A stretch of 64,000 nt of DNA, taken from NCBI RefSeq assembly GCF_018618475.1, contig NZ_JACSMD010000001.1:1-64000 (forward strand), given 5' to 3'. Every line of letters begins with the position of its first letter. The stretch's first letter is position 1. This DNA comes from Exiguobacterium sp. s122. Its GTDB lineage: Bacteria > Bacillota > Bacilli > Exiguobacteriales > Exiguobacteriaceae. Position numbers and translations under genes: made by a program. Under the pieces are notes generated by a model. That model had not been told where the DNA came from. It was given only the letters and a program-made list of their open reading frames with translations, and did not search any database. Positions 51,390 through 60,112 of this stretch are shown one piece after another.

Positions 51390-52955
51390 ATGACCGCACT
51401 GTTTACGTATATGGTCGTTTATTTGCTACCGGCCTTCTTGCTCAGCCATCTCGCACTAGATGTGTTGCTTCGAAATCCGAGACAAGTCGAACATCGGCTC
51501 CTCAGTCTGTTCGTCTTCGGTTATGCGATGTTATTCTTGGCAGAGTTCAGCCGTCATTTGTCGCCGATCGAACTCAGTCCGGCTTTTGTGACATATTGGT
51601 TCGGGAACGCCGGGATTTTGATTTTTGTGTGCTCGGTCCACTTTATCTTTAACGTGACCGGTGTCGGAGCCAGGCTTCCGAAATGGCTCTATCCGTATGT
51701 CCTCTATTTACCACTCATCCCGGTCGCATTGACGTTCATCCGCCAAGAAAACATCATTAACAGCCAACGGTTCGACCAAGTCGGGATTTGGATTTATCCT
51801 GAGTTCAACGCTTCTTACCTGATTACGATGACGATGGGGAACATCTTCCATTTTCTCGTCGTCCTTTTGCTCGTCTATGCGCTTAAACGGGCAGAGCGGG
51901 TCGAGCACCAGCGCGTGCTACGCATGCTCATTTGGACAGCGCTCGCCGTCCTCGTTTGGGACATCGTGTTCGGCTATTTCCAGTTCCGTGGAACGATGCC
52001 GCCTTACGGGTATATGTATGGAGGACTCGTCTGGGTGATTGCGCTCGTCGTGGCGATGAATCGACTCGACTTCTTGGCGTCTTATGCGAAACGGTTCGGG
52101 ACGCTCTACAATTTGAACCCGTCTGCGATTTTGCTCGTCGATGACAACGGACGAATCGAGAGCGCCAACCCGGCCGCTCGAACGTTGTTCCACACGGTAC
52201 GAGTTGTCAATGAACGCTTCGTCGACTTGTTACCAGAGAAAAAACGAGAAGAATGGTGTCACCATTACCGTCAACATTTTCAGGCCCAAAAGAAGTTTCT
52301 CGAGTTTGAGACGAAGATTCAGACAAAGACGGGGCAAGAACGCTACGTCGTCATCGATGGCGACTTCGTCTATATCGACCAAAAAGTCCATGGCATGATT
52401 CTCATTCGAGACGTGCATTCGTTTAAAGAGGCCGAACAGACGATTCGCTTCTTCGCCTATCACGATCCGCTCACAAAACTCGCCAATCGCCGAGCATTCT
52501 ACGAGCAAGCCGATCAAGCCTTGCTTCAAGCGGACACCCTTGCCCTCATCATTCTCGATTTGGACGGGTTCAAAGGCATCAACGATACGTACGGTCACCA
52601 AGTTGGCGACGAGTTCCTCATTCATCTTGGGACGTTGCTCGACTCGATCACACCGGACAGTGGCCTCGCCTCCCGGGTCGGCGGTGACGAGTTCTACATC
52701 TTTTTAACAGAGATGGATGAGTCGAGTCACCTTGATTTCGTCCATCAATTACAAGAGACGCTCGCCTTAAACCCGTTCTCACTCGGCGGAAAGACGATTC
52801 CGATTCGGGCAAGCATCGGTGTCAGCCTCTCTCCCGGACAAGGAACCGACCTCGATACGCTCATTCATAAAGCCGATCAAGCGATGTATCAAATCAAGCA
52901 AGACGGCAAAAACGACTACGCGATTTACGATGAAATGCTCCATGGACCGAAATAA
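51390..52955 (+). CDS. Diguanylate cyclase with N-terminal 7TM and PAS domains
   Basis: A 521-residue membrane signalling protein: seven helices (residues about 5-225, as in histidine-kinase 7TM receptors), PAS domain (about 235-340, AILLVDDNGRIESANPAA), then a GGDEF domain starting YHDPLTKLANRRAF (about residue 353) with the active-site GGDEF (about residues 431-435). c-di-GMP synthesis is therefore expected. The four residues five positions upstream are PDSG, not RxxD, so the product-inhibition I-site is absent. No partner is adjacent. Confidence 0.92.
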   Translation: MTALFTYMVVYLLPAFLLSHLALDVLLRNPRQVEHRLLSLFVFGYAMLFLAEFSRHLSPIELSPAFVTYWFGNAGILIFVCSVHFIFNVTGVGARLPKWLYPYVLYLPLIPVALTFIRQENIINSQRFDQVGIWIYPEFNASYLITMTMGNIFHFLVVLLLVYALKRAERVEHQRVLRMLIWTALAVLVWDIVFGYFQFRGTMPPYGYMYGGLVWVIALVVAMNRLDFLASYAKRFGTLYNLNPSAILLVDDNGRIESANPAARTLFHTVRVVNERFVDLLPEKKREEWCHHYRQHFQAQKKFLEFETKIQTKTGQERYVVIDGDFVYIDQKVHGMILIRDVHSFKEAEQTIRFFAYHDPLTKLANRRAFYEQADQALLQADTLALIILDLDGFKGINDTYGHQVGDEFLIHLGTLLDSITPDSGLASRVGGDEFYIFLTEMDESSHLDFVHQLQETLALNPFSLGGKTIPIRASIGVSLSPGQGTDLDTLIHKADQAMYQIKQDGKNDYAIYDEMLHGPK

Positions 52956-52982
52956 AAATGAAGAATGGGAGAAGCGAACGAC

Positions 52983-53423
52983 ATGAAGTGTGACCCGATG
53001 ACAGAACAAAACGCCCGTGCGATTCAGTCGTGGACGTACGAGGCACCGTATGATTTCTATAATCAAACTCCGTCACAATCAGGACTCGAAGAACTGATGC
53101 ATTATCAGGCTGTCCATGAAGCAGGTGAGCTGATTGGCTTTTATTGCCTCGGTGTGTACGCTCAAGTCCCGAACGATACATACAAATACGATGATGTGCA
53201 TCTTGACCTTGGTCTTGGCATGCGCCCAGATTTGACGGGACAGGGGCGAGGCGGTAACTTCCTTGAGCTGGTACTTTCTGAGGCGAAGCGGAGCGGGAAG
53301 CCTGTCCGATTGACCGTCGCGTCGTTCAATGAGCGAGCGGTTCGACTGTACGAACGCGTCGGCTTCCGGCAAGTGGCATCGTTTCAAAAAGGGGCGACCG
53401 AGTTTCTCGTCATGGTCAACTAA
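52983..53423 (+). CDS. GNAT family N-acetyltransferase
   Basis: A 146-residue GNAT. IGFYCLGVY strand, LDLGLGMRPDLTGQGRGGNFL (acetyl-CoA loop about residues 79-90), LTVASFNERAVRLYERVGF. The last motif is the typical C-terminal helix-strand. ATG at 52983, after GGGAGAAG, is preferred over 52965. It overlaps no gene but follows the cyclase at 27 bases. Confidence 0.82.
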   Translation: MKCDPMTEQNARAIQSWTYEAPYDFYNQTPSQSGLEELMHYQAVHEAGELIGFYCLGVYAQVPNDTYKYDDVHLDLGLGMRPDLTGQGRGGNFLELVLSEAKRSGKPVRLTVASFNERAVRLYERVGFRQVASFQKGATEFLVMVN

Positions 53424-53870
53424 TTATCCGTATTGACGTTGATGCGCCTTTTTTCGCTTCAAATAGTCCTCATCGGCTCGGATTTGATCCCAGCGTTCTT
53501 TAAAGATGCGGGCCGATTCGGCTTTTTCTTCATCAATGTCACGCTCGTGGATGTCACCGTCCGCCTTATATTTGCGTCCGCCTTTATAGTTGGCATAGCG
53601 ACGCGCCCGTGTGTAACCCATTTGAATGAACTTACGGGCCATGTCCATACCGACAAAGTCATCATTCTTACGATAGGCTTCAAACAGCTCCATAATTTCA
53701 TCCGCCGACTGTGTGGCGATGTCCGGCGTCTTGAAGCGCCAATGCGGCAAAATTTCACTCTTATACGGTTCGACGAGTAGCACCCCTTGCTCCCCGCGGC
53801 CAACACGGTACAGTTCAGGCTGTTCCCGGAAATTGATTGAGTCAAAATCTAAATCATAATCAAACGGCAT
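53424..53870 (-). CDS. DUF4385 family protein
   Basis: A 148-residue basic/acidic soluble protein: FDYDLDFDSINFREQPELYRVGRGEQGVLLVEPYKSEILPHWRFKTP at the N-terminus and DDFVGMDMARKFIQMGYTRARRYANYKGGRKY in the middle. This matches DUF4385, whose function is unknown. ATG at 53870 is seven bases after GGAGG; the ATG two codons upstream sits on the ribosome binding site. Confidence 0.82.
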   Translation of the reverse strand: MPFDYDLDFDSINFREQPELYRVGRGEQGVLLVEPYKSEILPHWRFKTPDIATQSADEIMELFEAYRKNDDFVGMDMARKFIQMGYTRARRYANYKGGRKYKADGDIHERDIDEEKAESARIFKERWDQIRADEDYLKRKKAHQRQYG

Positions 53871-53938
53871 CGTCATCCCTCCTCTAATCCATTCATTCCC
53901 TGATCGAGAAGGAGAAAAACGATGGGAAGGAGTCTAGC

Positions 53939-54337
53939 ATGATTCAACTTGAGACAGAACGTTTACGGCTTCGCGCCTTTTTACTCGATGACGCGGAGAT
54001 GATGTATCCTTATGCGAAAGACGACCGGGTCGGCCCGAGCGCGGGATGGGCACCGCATCAATCGCTTGAGGAGACGCGCGACGTCATCCGTATGTTCCAA
54101 GCCGACCAAGACGTCTGGGCCATGTTGCGTCACGGGTTCATCGACCTTGGACTCGAACGGATTTGGTGCGGGCATTTCGATTTCAACGCACAGTCGCGAC
54201 GTGTCGTCGAGAAGTGCGGATTCACCTATTCATTCACGACGACGCAACAGTTGACGCGGCTAGACGGGCGCACGGTAACGAGTCTCGTCTATGTCATCAC
54301 ACGAGAAACATACATGAACCGCTTGGCTCCACAGTGA
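53939..54337 (+). pseudogene. RimJ/RimL-type GNAT with an internal deletion
   Basis: The 132-codon frame begins like RimJ/RimL acetyltransferases (LETERLRLRAFLLDDAEMMYPYAKD) and ends with their normal tail (LLRHGF-like LRHGFIDLGLERIWCGHFDFNAQSRRVVEKCGF). Between MFQADQDVWA and MLRHGF, around 54120-54125, the usual about 45-50 residues, including strand 4 and the acetyl-CoA pyrophosphate loop, are absent. Since the cofactor site is missing, the product should not acetylate. The reading frame is kept, so this is an in-frame deletion rather than a frameshift. Confidence 0.75.
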
Positions 54338-54364
54338 GTCAGGCGGATTTTTTAAAAATAAAGC

Positions 54365-54412
54365 TTGATATGTAACCGGTTACACATTATGATGTGTTTG
54401 TAAGCGTTACCA
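54365..54412 (+). promoter_or_regulatory. Ribose operon promoter with RbsR-type operator and cre-like site
   Basis: TTGATA (54365-54370), 17-bp spacer, TATGAT (54388-54393). The 14-bp perfect palindrome TGTAACCGGTTACA (54371-54384) fills the spacer and fits an RbsR operator. TGTAAGCGTTACCA (54399-54412), downstream of the -10, differs from the cre consensus at one position; CcpA roadblock is inferred. Confidence 0.82.
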
Positions 54413-54427
54413 AAAGGAGGTTTTGAG

Positions 54428-55411
54428 TTGGCAACAATTAAACAAGTGGCGAAACGAGCGAACGTCTCCGTCGCAACGGTGTCCCGTGTGATGAACAAGA
54501 ACGGATACGTGAGCGCCGAAGCCCGAGAAGCCGTCGAGCAGGCCATCGCTGACCTCAATTACGCACCGAACCGTGTGGCACGGTCTTTATTTACAAAGAC
54601 GTCCGGGTTAATCGGGTTGATCATGCCTGACATCACGAATCCGTTCTTCCCGCAACTGGCACGGGCGATTGAAGATGTCGCCAATCAGCATGGGTATCAA
54701 GTCGTCCTATGCAATACGGACGAGCAACTCGAGAAAGAGCAGGGCTATCTCGTCGCCTTACAGACGATGCATGTGGACGGCTTAATTATTACGACGAATC
54801 ATTCGGATAATCCAAACTATGAAAAGCTCGACTTGCCGATGGTCGCTCTTGACCGAATCGTGAAATCAGGCATCGATGCGGTCATCTCGGACGGGTATGA
54901 AGGGGGGCGCCTCGCGGCCGACACACTCATCGCCTCCGGCGCGACGCGTCTCGCCCATATCGCTGGCCCAGAGCAATTACAGACCGTGAAGCGGCGTACC
55001 GAGGGCTTCGTTGACGTGGCAGGAGATCGCCTCATCGGGATGACCCATTCGAACTTCACGTTCAAAGAAGCGCTCACGGCCGCGCAAACGTTATTTGACG
55101 CACACTGGCCGTTTGATGGCTTGTTCGCAGCGAACGATGTCATCGCCGCCGCCGTGCTTCAAGAAGCGGTCCGCCGTCACGTACGCGTGCCAGAAGACTT
55201 ACAGGTGATTGGGTATGACGGCATTGAGCTCGGCGAAATGACGTCACCGCCACTGACGACGATTGCGCAACCGATTTATGAGATGGGACGTCTCGCGACA
55301 GAGCGGCTGATCGATTTGATTGAAAAACGAGACACAGAGACAAAAGAGATGTTGTTGCCGGTTACGTTGACGGAACGGCAAACGACGAGAGGGAAGGGGT
55401 CAGGCAGATGA
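54428..55411 (+). CDS. rbsR: LacI-family ribose operon repressor
   Basis: A 327-residue regulator: DNA-binding N-terminus ATIKQVAKRANVSVATVSRVMNKNGYVS, then the periplasmic-binding-protein-like sugar domain (GLIMPDITNPFFPQLARAIED, VALDRIV, NDVIAAAVLQEA, GYDGIEL). It heads the ribose operon and probably binds the palindrome at 54371-54384. TTG start seven bases after AAAGGAGG. It overlaps rbsK by four bases. Confidence 0.95.
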   Translation: MATIKQVAKRANVSVATVSRVMNKNGYVSAEAREAVEQAIADLNYAPNRVARSLFTKTSGLIGLIMPDITNPFFPQLARAIEDVANQHGYQVVLCNTDEQLEKEQGYLVALQTMHVDGLIITTNHSDNPNYEKLDLPMVALDRIVKSGIDAVISDGYEGGRLAADTLIASGATRLAHIAGPEQLQTVKRRTEGFVDVAGDRLIGMTHSNFTFKEALTAAQTLFDAHWPFDGLFAANDVIAAAVLQEAVRRHVRVPEDLQVIGYDGIELGEMTSPPLTTIAQPIYEMGRLATERLIDLIEKRDTETKEMLLPVTLTERQTTRGKGSGR

Positions 55412-56289
55412 GCCGGATTGTAGTAATTGGGAGTATCTCGATGGATTTGGTCGTCACGACAGATAAACGTCCACGCGCCGGAGAGACGGTGATTGGGAAC
55501 ACGTTCCAAACCGTACCCGGCGGAAAAGGAGCCAATCAAGCGGTCGCTGCCGCTAAATTAGGCGGGGCGGTCGAGATGGCCGGATGTATCGGCATTGATG
55601 CGTTCGGAACGAGCATCCGCCAAAATTTTGAGACGCATCAAGTTGGCACACGTCATCTACAGACAGTAGAAGATGTGACTGGGACGGCACACATCGTTCT
55701 CGCCGAAGGCGACAATTCGATTGTCGTCGTTCAATCAGCCAACAAACACGTACGCTTCACAGACGGTGAACTCGACGCATTACTCGACGAGGACACACTC
55801 GTCTTGCTGCAACTCGAGATTCCACTTGAGACGGTCGAACACGTGGGGGCCTACTGTCGAAAACGAAACATTCCGGTTTTGTTGAACCCGGCCCCGTCTC
55901 AACCGCTCACTGAAGAATTGCTCGACAACGTGACGTACGTGACGCCAAACGAACATGAATGCCGTGATTTGTTCGGGGACGTGCCGATCGAGGATGTGTT
56001 GCGTCGGTTCCCGAACAAGTTGATTGTCACCGAAGGCGTGCGGGGAATCCGTTTCTATGACGGGGACGTGATTCAACAGATTCCTGCCATCAAAGCAAAC
56101 GTCGTCGATACGACAGGAGCGGGCGATACGTTCAACGGCGCGCTCGCGGTCGGTCTCGTTGAAGGCCATACGTTACTCGAGGCGGCACGATTCGCGGTTG
56201 TCGCGTCTGGGATGAGCGTTGAAGGGTTTGGGGCCCAGGGCGGCATGCCGACGCGAGAAGAAGTCATGATGCGATTGGAGCGAGTGTAA
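55408..56289 (+). CDS. rbsK: Ribokinase
   Basis: A 293-residue PfkB-family kinase: [11 protein letters not shown], the PfkB signature 1 region [17 protein letters not shown] (about residues 38-54), NPAPSQ, and [17 protein letters not shown] (about residues 232-248; catalytic Asp in GAGD). It phosphorylates ribose to ribose-5-phosphate. Coupled with rbsR (ATGA) and rbsD (TAATG). Confidence 0.97.
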   Translation: MSRIVVIGSISMDLVVTTDKRPRAGETVIGNTFQTVPGGKGANQAVAAAKLGGAVEMAGCIGIDAFGTSIRQNFETHQVGTRHLQTVEDVTGTAHIVLAEGDNSIVVVQSANKHVRFTDGELDALLDEDTLVLLQLEIPLETVEHVGAYCRKRNIPVLLNPAPSQPLTEELLDNVTYVTPNEHECRDLFGDVPIEDVLRRFPNKLIVTEGVRGIRFYDGDVIQQIPAIKANVVDTTGAGDTFNGALAVGLVEGHTLLEAARFAVVASGMSVEGFGAQGGMPTREEVMMRLERV

Positions 56290-56678
56290 TGAAAAAACAT
56301 GGGATCTTGAATAGTCATTTGACGAAAGTGTTTGCTGACCTTGGTCATACCGATAAAATCGTCATCGCCGACTGCGGTCTACCCATCCCGAACGGGGTCG
56401 AACGTGTCGATTTGGCACTTCGTCTCGGGGAGCCGTCATTCCTTGACGTCTTGGACGCAGTTGAATCGGACATGGTCATCGAGCAGATCACGATTGCCGA
56501 CGAAGTGTTCACCGAAAATGAACCGATTGCGAAAGCGTTGACCGAACGATTCGAGACGGTGAAGACCTGTTCGCACGAAGCGTTCAAACGGGAAGTTGAA
56601 ACGGCGAAAGTTGTCATCCGGACAGGAGAGGCGACACCTTACGCGAACGTCATCTTGCATGCTGGCGTCATATTTTAA
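56289..56678 (+). CDS. rbsD: D-ribose pyranase
   Basis: A 129-residue protein: [34 protein letters not shown] with the catalytic His (H20-equivalent near residue 20), and a C-terminal [18 protein letters not shown]. RbsD equilibrates ribopyranose and ribofuranose so that RbsK can use it. Start overlaps the rbsK stop codon. Confidence 0.97.
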   Translation: MKKHGILNSHLTKVFADLGHTDKIVIADCGLPIPNGVERVDLALRLGEPSFLDVLDAVESDMVIEQITIADEVFTENEPIAKALTERFETVKTCSHEAFKREVETAKVVIRTGEATPYANVILHAGVIF

Positions 56679-56689
56679 GGAGGGATTCG

Positions 56690-58168
56690 ATGCATATCGA
56701 ATTGAAGCATATCCATAAAGCGTTCGGGCCGGTCAGCGTGTTAAAAGGTGTCGATTTCGAGCTCCTTCCTGGCGAGATTCATGCGTTGATGGGGGAGAAC
56801 GGGGCCGGGAAGTCGACGCTCATGAAAGTGATGACCGGGCTCCATGCCCAAGACGAAGGCGAAGTCGTCATCGACGGGTCGGTTCGTCAATTCAAACATC
56901 CGAAAGAAGCAGAGCGTGAAGGCATTGCCTTCATCCATCAAGAGCTGAACATCTTGCCGGAGCTGACCGTGACGGAGAACTTGTTTCTTGGTCGCGAGTT
57001 GACAGGAGCGTTCGGTGTCATCAAGCAACAAGAGATGAAACGCCGCGCTCGCGAATATTTAGCTGAGTTGAACGTGTTCATGGAAGTCGATGAGCTTGCG
57101 AAAAACTTATCGGTCGGTCAACAGCAAATGATTGAGATTGCCAAGGCGCTCATGACGGACGCGAAAGTCATTGTCATGGATGAGCCGACGGCCGCGCTCA
57201 CCGACCGCGAGATTCGGGCTTTGTTCGCGGTATCACGGGCGCTTCGTGACCAAGGGGTCTCCATCATCTATATCTCACACCGGATGGAAGAGATTTTTGA
57301 ACTGTGCGACCGCATCACCGTCCTTCGTGACGGCGTGTCGATCGGTACGCACCGGATCGACGAGACATCGTTCGAAGCAATCGTCAAAGAGATGGTCGGC
57401 CGAGAAATCGGTGAACGTTATCCGGACCGGAAAGCGACGATCGGGGATGTCGTGCTCGAAGTGAATGGATTGATAGGTAACCGGTTCCACAACGTCTCGT
57501 TCGATGTCCGTGCCGGTGAAATCGTCGGGTTCTCCGGACTCATGGGAGCCGGACGGACGGAAGTGATGCGTGCTTTGTTCGGGGCAGACCGAGCCAAGGC
57601 GGGAACCGTGAAGCTGAATGGAAAACCGATTCGTATCAAAAAGCCGAGTGACGCGATTCATCACGGCATCGCTTTCTTGACAGAAGATCGTAAAGGTGAA
57701 GGGTTGCTCCTCGACTTTTCACTTCGCGAAAACCTTTCGCTACCGACGCTCGACCGACGAGCGAAAGGGACGATGATCTCGAGACGGGCGGAAGAACAGT
57801 TCGCCGATAGCTATTTGAAGAAGCTACGCGTCAAACATCATTCGATGGAGCAAAAAGTGAAGTCGCTCTCGGGCGGGAATCAACAAAAAGTCGTGCTCGG
57901 GAAGTGGCTCGGCGTCGAACCGGACGTCCTCATCCTCGACGAGCCGACGCGAGGGGTCGACGTTGGCGCGAAAAAAGAAATTTATACGATTATGAGTGAA
58001 CTGGCCGAGTCCGGTGTCGCCATTATCATGGTGTCATCCGATTTACCAGAAGTGCTCGGCATGAGTGACCGCATCGTCGTCATGCGTGAAGGCGTCGTCA
58101 CCGGGAGGCTCACGAAACAAGAAGCGACACAAGAGCGCGTCATGACTTATGCGACAGGAGGACAGTGA
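56690..58168 (+). CDS. rbsA: Ribose ABC transporter ATP-binding protein
   Basis: A 492-residue tandem ATPase. First domain: Walker [10 protein letters not shown], signature LSVGQQQM, Walker [12 protein letters not shown]. Second domain: GLMGAGRTE in place of Walker A (catalytic Lys missing), signature LSGGNQQK and [15 protein letters not shown]. Such an asymmetric arrangement is normal for RbsA. RBS AAGGAGGG. Confidence 0.97.
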   Translation: MHIELKHIHKAFGPVSVLKGVDFELLPGEIHALMGENGAGKSTLMKVMTGLHAQDEGEVVIDGSVRQFKHPKEAEREGIAFIHQELNILPELTVTENLFLGRELTGAFGVIKQQEMKRRAREYLAELNVFMEVDELAKNLSVGQQQMIEIAKALMTDAKVIVMDEPTAALTDREIRALFAVSRALRDQGVSIIYISHRMEEIFELCDRITVLRDGVSIGTHRIDETSFEAIVKEMVGREIGERYPDRKATIGDVVLEVNGLIGNRFHNVSFDVRAGEIVGFSGLMGAGRTEVMRALFGADRAKAGTVKLNGKPIRIKKPSDAIHHGIAFLTEDRKGEGLLLDFSLRENLSLPTLDRRAKGTMISRRAEEQFADSYLKKLRVKHHSMEQKVKSLSGGNQQKVVLGKWLGVEPDVLILDEPTRGVDVGAKKEIYTIMSELAESGVAIIMVSSDLPEVLGMSDRIVVMREGVVTGRLTKQEATQERVMTYATGGQ

Positions 58169-58169
58169 A

Positions 58170-59135
58170 ATGGAATTAAAAGCAGCGACTGCATTAAATC
58201 GACCGCAAAAGCTCGGTTGGGGTCAAAAATTAGGACCGTTGTTCGGTCTACTCGTCATCATCGTTGTCGTGACGGCGCTCGAGCCAGGCTTCCTATCGCT
58301 CAACAACATCTTTAACGTCTTGCGCCAAGTATCAATCAACGCCCTAATCGCGTTTGGGATGACGTTCGTCATCTTAACGGGAGGGATCGACTTGTCGGTC
58401 GGTTCGATTTTGGCGTTATCGTCGGCGTTGGTCGCCGGGATGATGGTCGATGGACAGCACGCCGTCATGGCAATCGCACTCGGTCTCATTGCAGGGGCCT
58501 TACTTGGAGCATTTAACGGGGCCGTCATCACGTACGGAAAAGTGGCCCCGTTCATCGCGACGCTCGCGACGATGACGATTTATCGGGGGATGACGCTCGT
58601 TTATACGGACGGCCGTCCGATTACGGGACTTGGGGATTCGACGTGGTTTGAGATGCTCGGACGCGGTTACTTCTGGATCATTCCGGTGCCGGCGGTTACG
58701 ATGTTGATTGCGTTCGGGGTGTTGTACTTCATTTTGAAGAAGACGACGTTTGGTCGCCATACGTACGCCATCGGTGGGAACGAAGAAGCCGCCAAGTTGA
58801 TGGGAATCGGCGTCAATAAAGTGAAAGTCATGATTTACTCGTTATCTGGTATGCTCGCCGCACTCGCCGGCATTATTTTGACGTCACGTCTGAACTCGGC
58901 ACAACCGACGGCCGGGACGTCCTATGAGCTCGATGCGATCGCCGCCGTCGTCCTCGGGGGGACGAGTTTAGCTGGTGGTCGTGGATGGATTGTCGGGACG
59001 CTCATTGGAGCGCTCATTATCGGAACGTTGAACAACGGCTTGAACTTGCTCGGGGTCTCATCGTTCTTCCAACTTGTCGTCAAAGGAGCCGTCATTTTGT
59101 TCGCGGTACTCCTTGATCGAAAACAAAACGCGTAA
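58170..59135 (+). CDS. rbsC: Ribose ABC transporter permease
   Basis: A 321-residue permease with about eight to ten helices (from about residue 25). Family motifs include GIDLSVGSILALSS and ARLNSAQPTAG-like SRLNSAQPTAGTSYELDAIAAVVLGG with GGRG. ATG at 58170, seven bases after AGGAGG, is used; the in-frame upstream codon lies inside rbsA. It is followed by rbsB. Confidence 0.95.
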   Translation: MELKAATALNRPQKLGWGQKLGPLFGLLVIIVVVTALEPGFLSLNNIFNVLRQVSINALIAFGMTFVILTGGIDLSVGSILALSSALVAGMMVDGQHAVMAIALGLIAGALLGAFNGAVITYGKVAPFIATLATMTIYRGMTLVYTDGRPITGLGDSTWFEMLGRGYFWIIPVPAVTMLIAFGVLYFILKKTTFGRHTYAIGGNEEAAKLMGIGVNKVKVMIYSLSGMLAALAGIILTSRLNSAQPTAGTSYELDAIAAVVLGGTSLAGGRGWIVGTLIGALIIGTLNNGLNLLGVSSFFQLVVKGAVILFAVLLDRKQNA

Positions 59136-59157
59136 TCATCGAAAGGGGAAACGGAAG

Positions 59158-60069
59158 ATGAAAAAATGGACAGCTTGGCTACTCGTATTGACAATGGTAC
59201 TCATGGCAGCGTGTTCGACGGAACAGCCGGGGACAGGGTCGGAGCAGGAAACGAAAGACGGTGACTTCAAGATTGGCCTCTCCATCTCCACATTGAATAA
59301 CCCGTTCTTCGTCGCCTTGAAAGACGGTGCGGAAGAAGAAGCGGCTGCTCTCGACGCGACACTTACGGTCGCAGATGCACAAAACGATGCGGCCAAACAA
59401 GTCAGTGACGTTGAAGATATGATTCAAAAAGGAATGGATTTGATTCTCATCAACCCAACCGATTCTGAAGCGGTTGGCGCTGCTGTCCAAAGCGCGAACG
59501 ATGCCGGCATCCCCGTCATCACGGTCGACCGGAACGCCGAGTCAGGTGAAGTCGTCGCACACGTCGCGTCCGATAACGTGGCCGGTGGGAAGCTTGCCGG
59601 GGACTACATGGTCGAGCTCGTCGGTGAAGGCGGGAAAGTCGTCGAACTTGAAGGAATTCCAGGGGCGTCTGCGACACGAGATCGCGGCCAAGGTTTCAAT
59701 GAAGCAATCGATGGCAAGCTTGACGTTGTCGCAAAACAATCTGCCAACTTTGACCGGGCCCAAGGGTTGACGGTCATGGAGAACATTCTCCAAGACAATA
59801 AAGACATCGTGGCAGTGTTCGCCCATAACGATGAGATGGCACTTGGGGCTGTCCAAGCACTGAATAGCGCGGGCTTGAGCGATGTCAAAGTCATCGGATT
59901 CGATGCGACGGACGATGCCGTCAAAGCAGTCGAAGACGGAACGATGGCCGCAACGGTCGCGCAAAAACCAGCGGAGATTGGAAAATTAGGTGTCGAAGCT
60001 GCCGTCAATCACTTAAAAGGGGAGACGGTCGAAGAAAACATCCCAGTCGACCTCGAGTTGATCAAATAA
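59158..60069 (+). CDS. rbsB: Ribose ABC transporter substrate-binding lipoprotein
   Basis: A 303-residue lipoprotein: lipobox LMAAC (Cys about residue 18), then GLSISTLNNPFFVALKDGAEEEA, VADAQNDAAKQ, NPTDSEAVGAAV, VDRNAESG, FAHNDEMALGA and GFDATDD, the residues of the ribose-binding pocket. ATG at 59158 follows AAAGGGGAAACGGAAG. It closes the ribose operon. Confidence 0.96.
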   Translation: MKKWTAWLLVLTMVLMAACSTEQPGTGSEQETKDGDFKIGLSISTLNNPFFVALKDGAEEEAAALDATLTVADAQNDAAKQVSDVEDMIQKGMDLILINPTDSEAVGAAVQSANDAGIPVITVDRNAESGEVVAHVASDNVAGGKLAGDYMVELVGEGGKVVELEGIPGASATRDRGQGFNEAIDGKLDVVAKQSANFDRAQGLTVMENILQDNKDIVAVFAHNDEMALGAVQALNSAGLSDVKVIGFDATDDAVKAVEDGTMAATVAQKPAEIGKLGVEAAVNHLKGETVEENIPVDLELIK

Positions 60070-60076
60070 TGTAAAC

Positions 60077-60112
60077 AGCCGACGCATTGTTATCAATGCG
60101 TCGGCTTTTATT
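60077..60112. terminator. Terminator after rbsB, shared with the GH4 gene
   Basis: Thirteen-bp perfect stem AGCCGACGCATTG / CAATGCGTCGGCT, TTAT loop, TTTATT exit on the plus strand. The minus exit (GTTTAC) is weaker. Confidence 0.92.
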
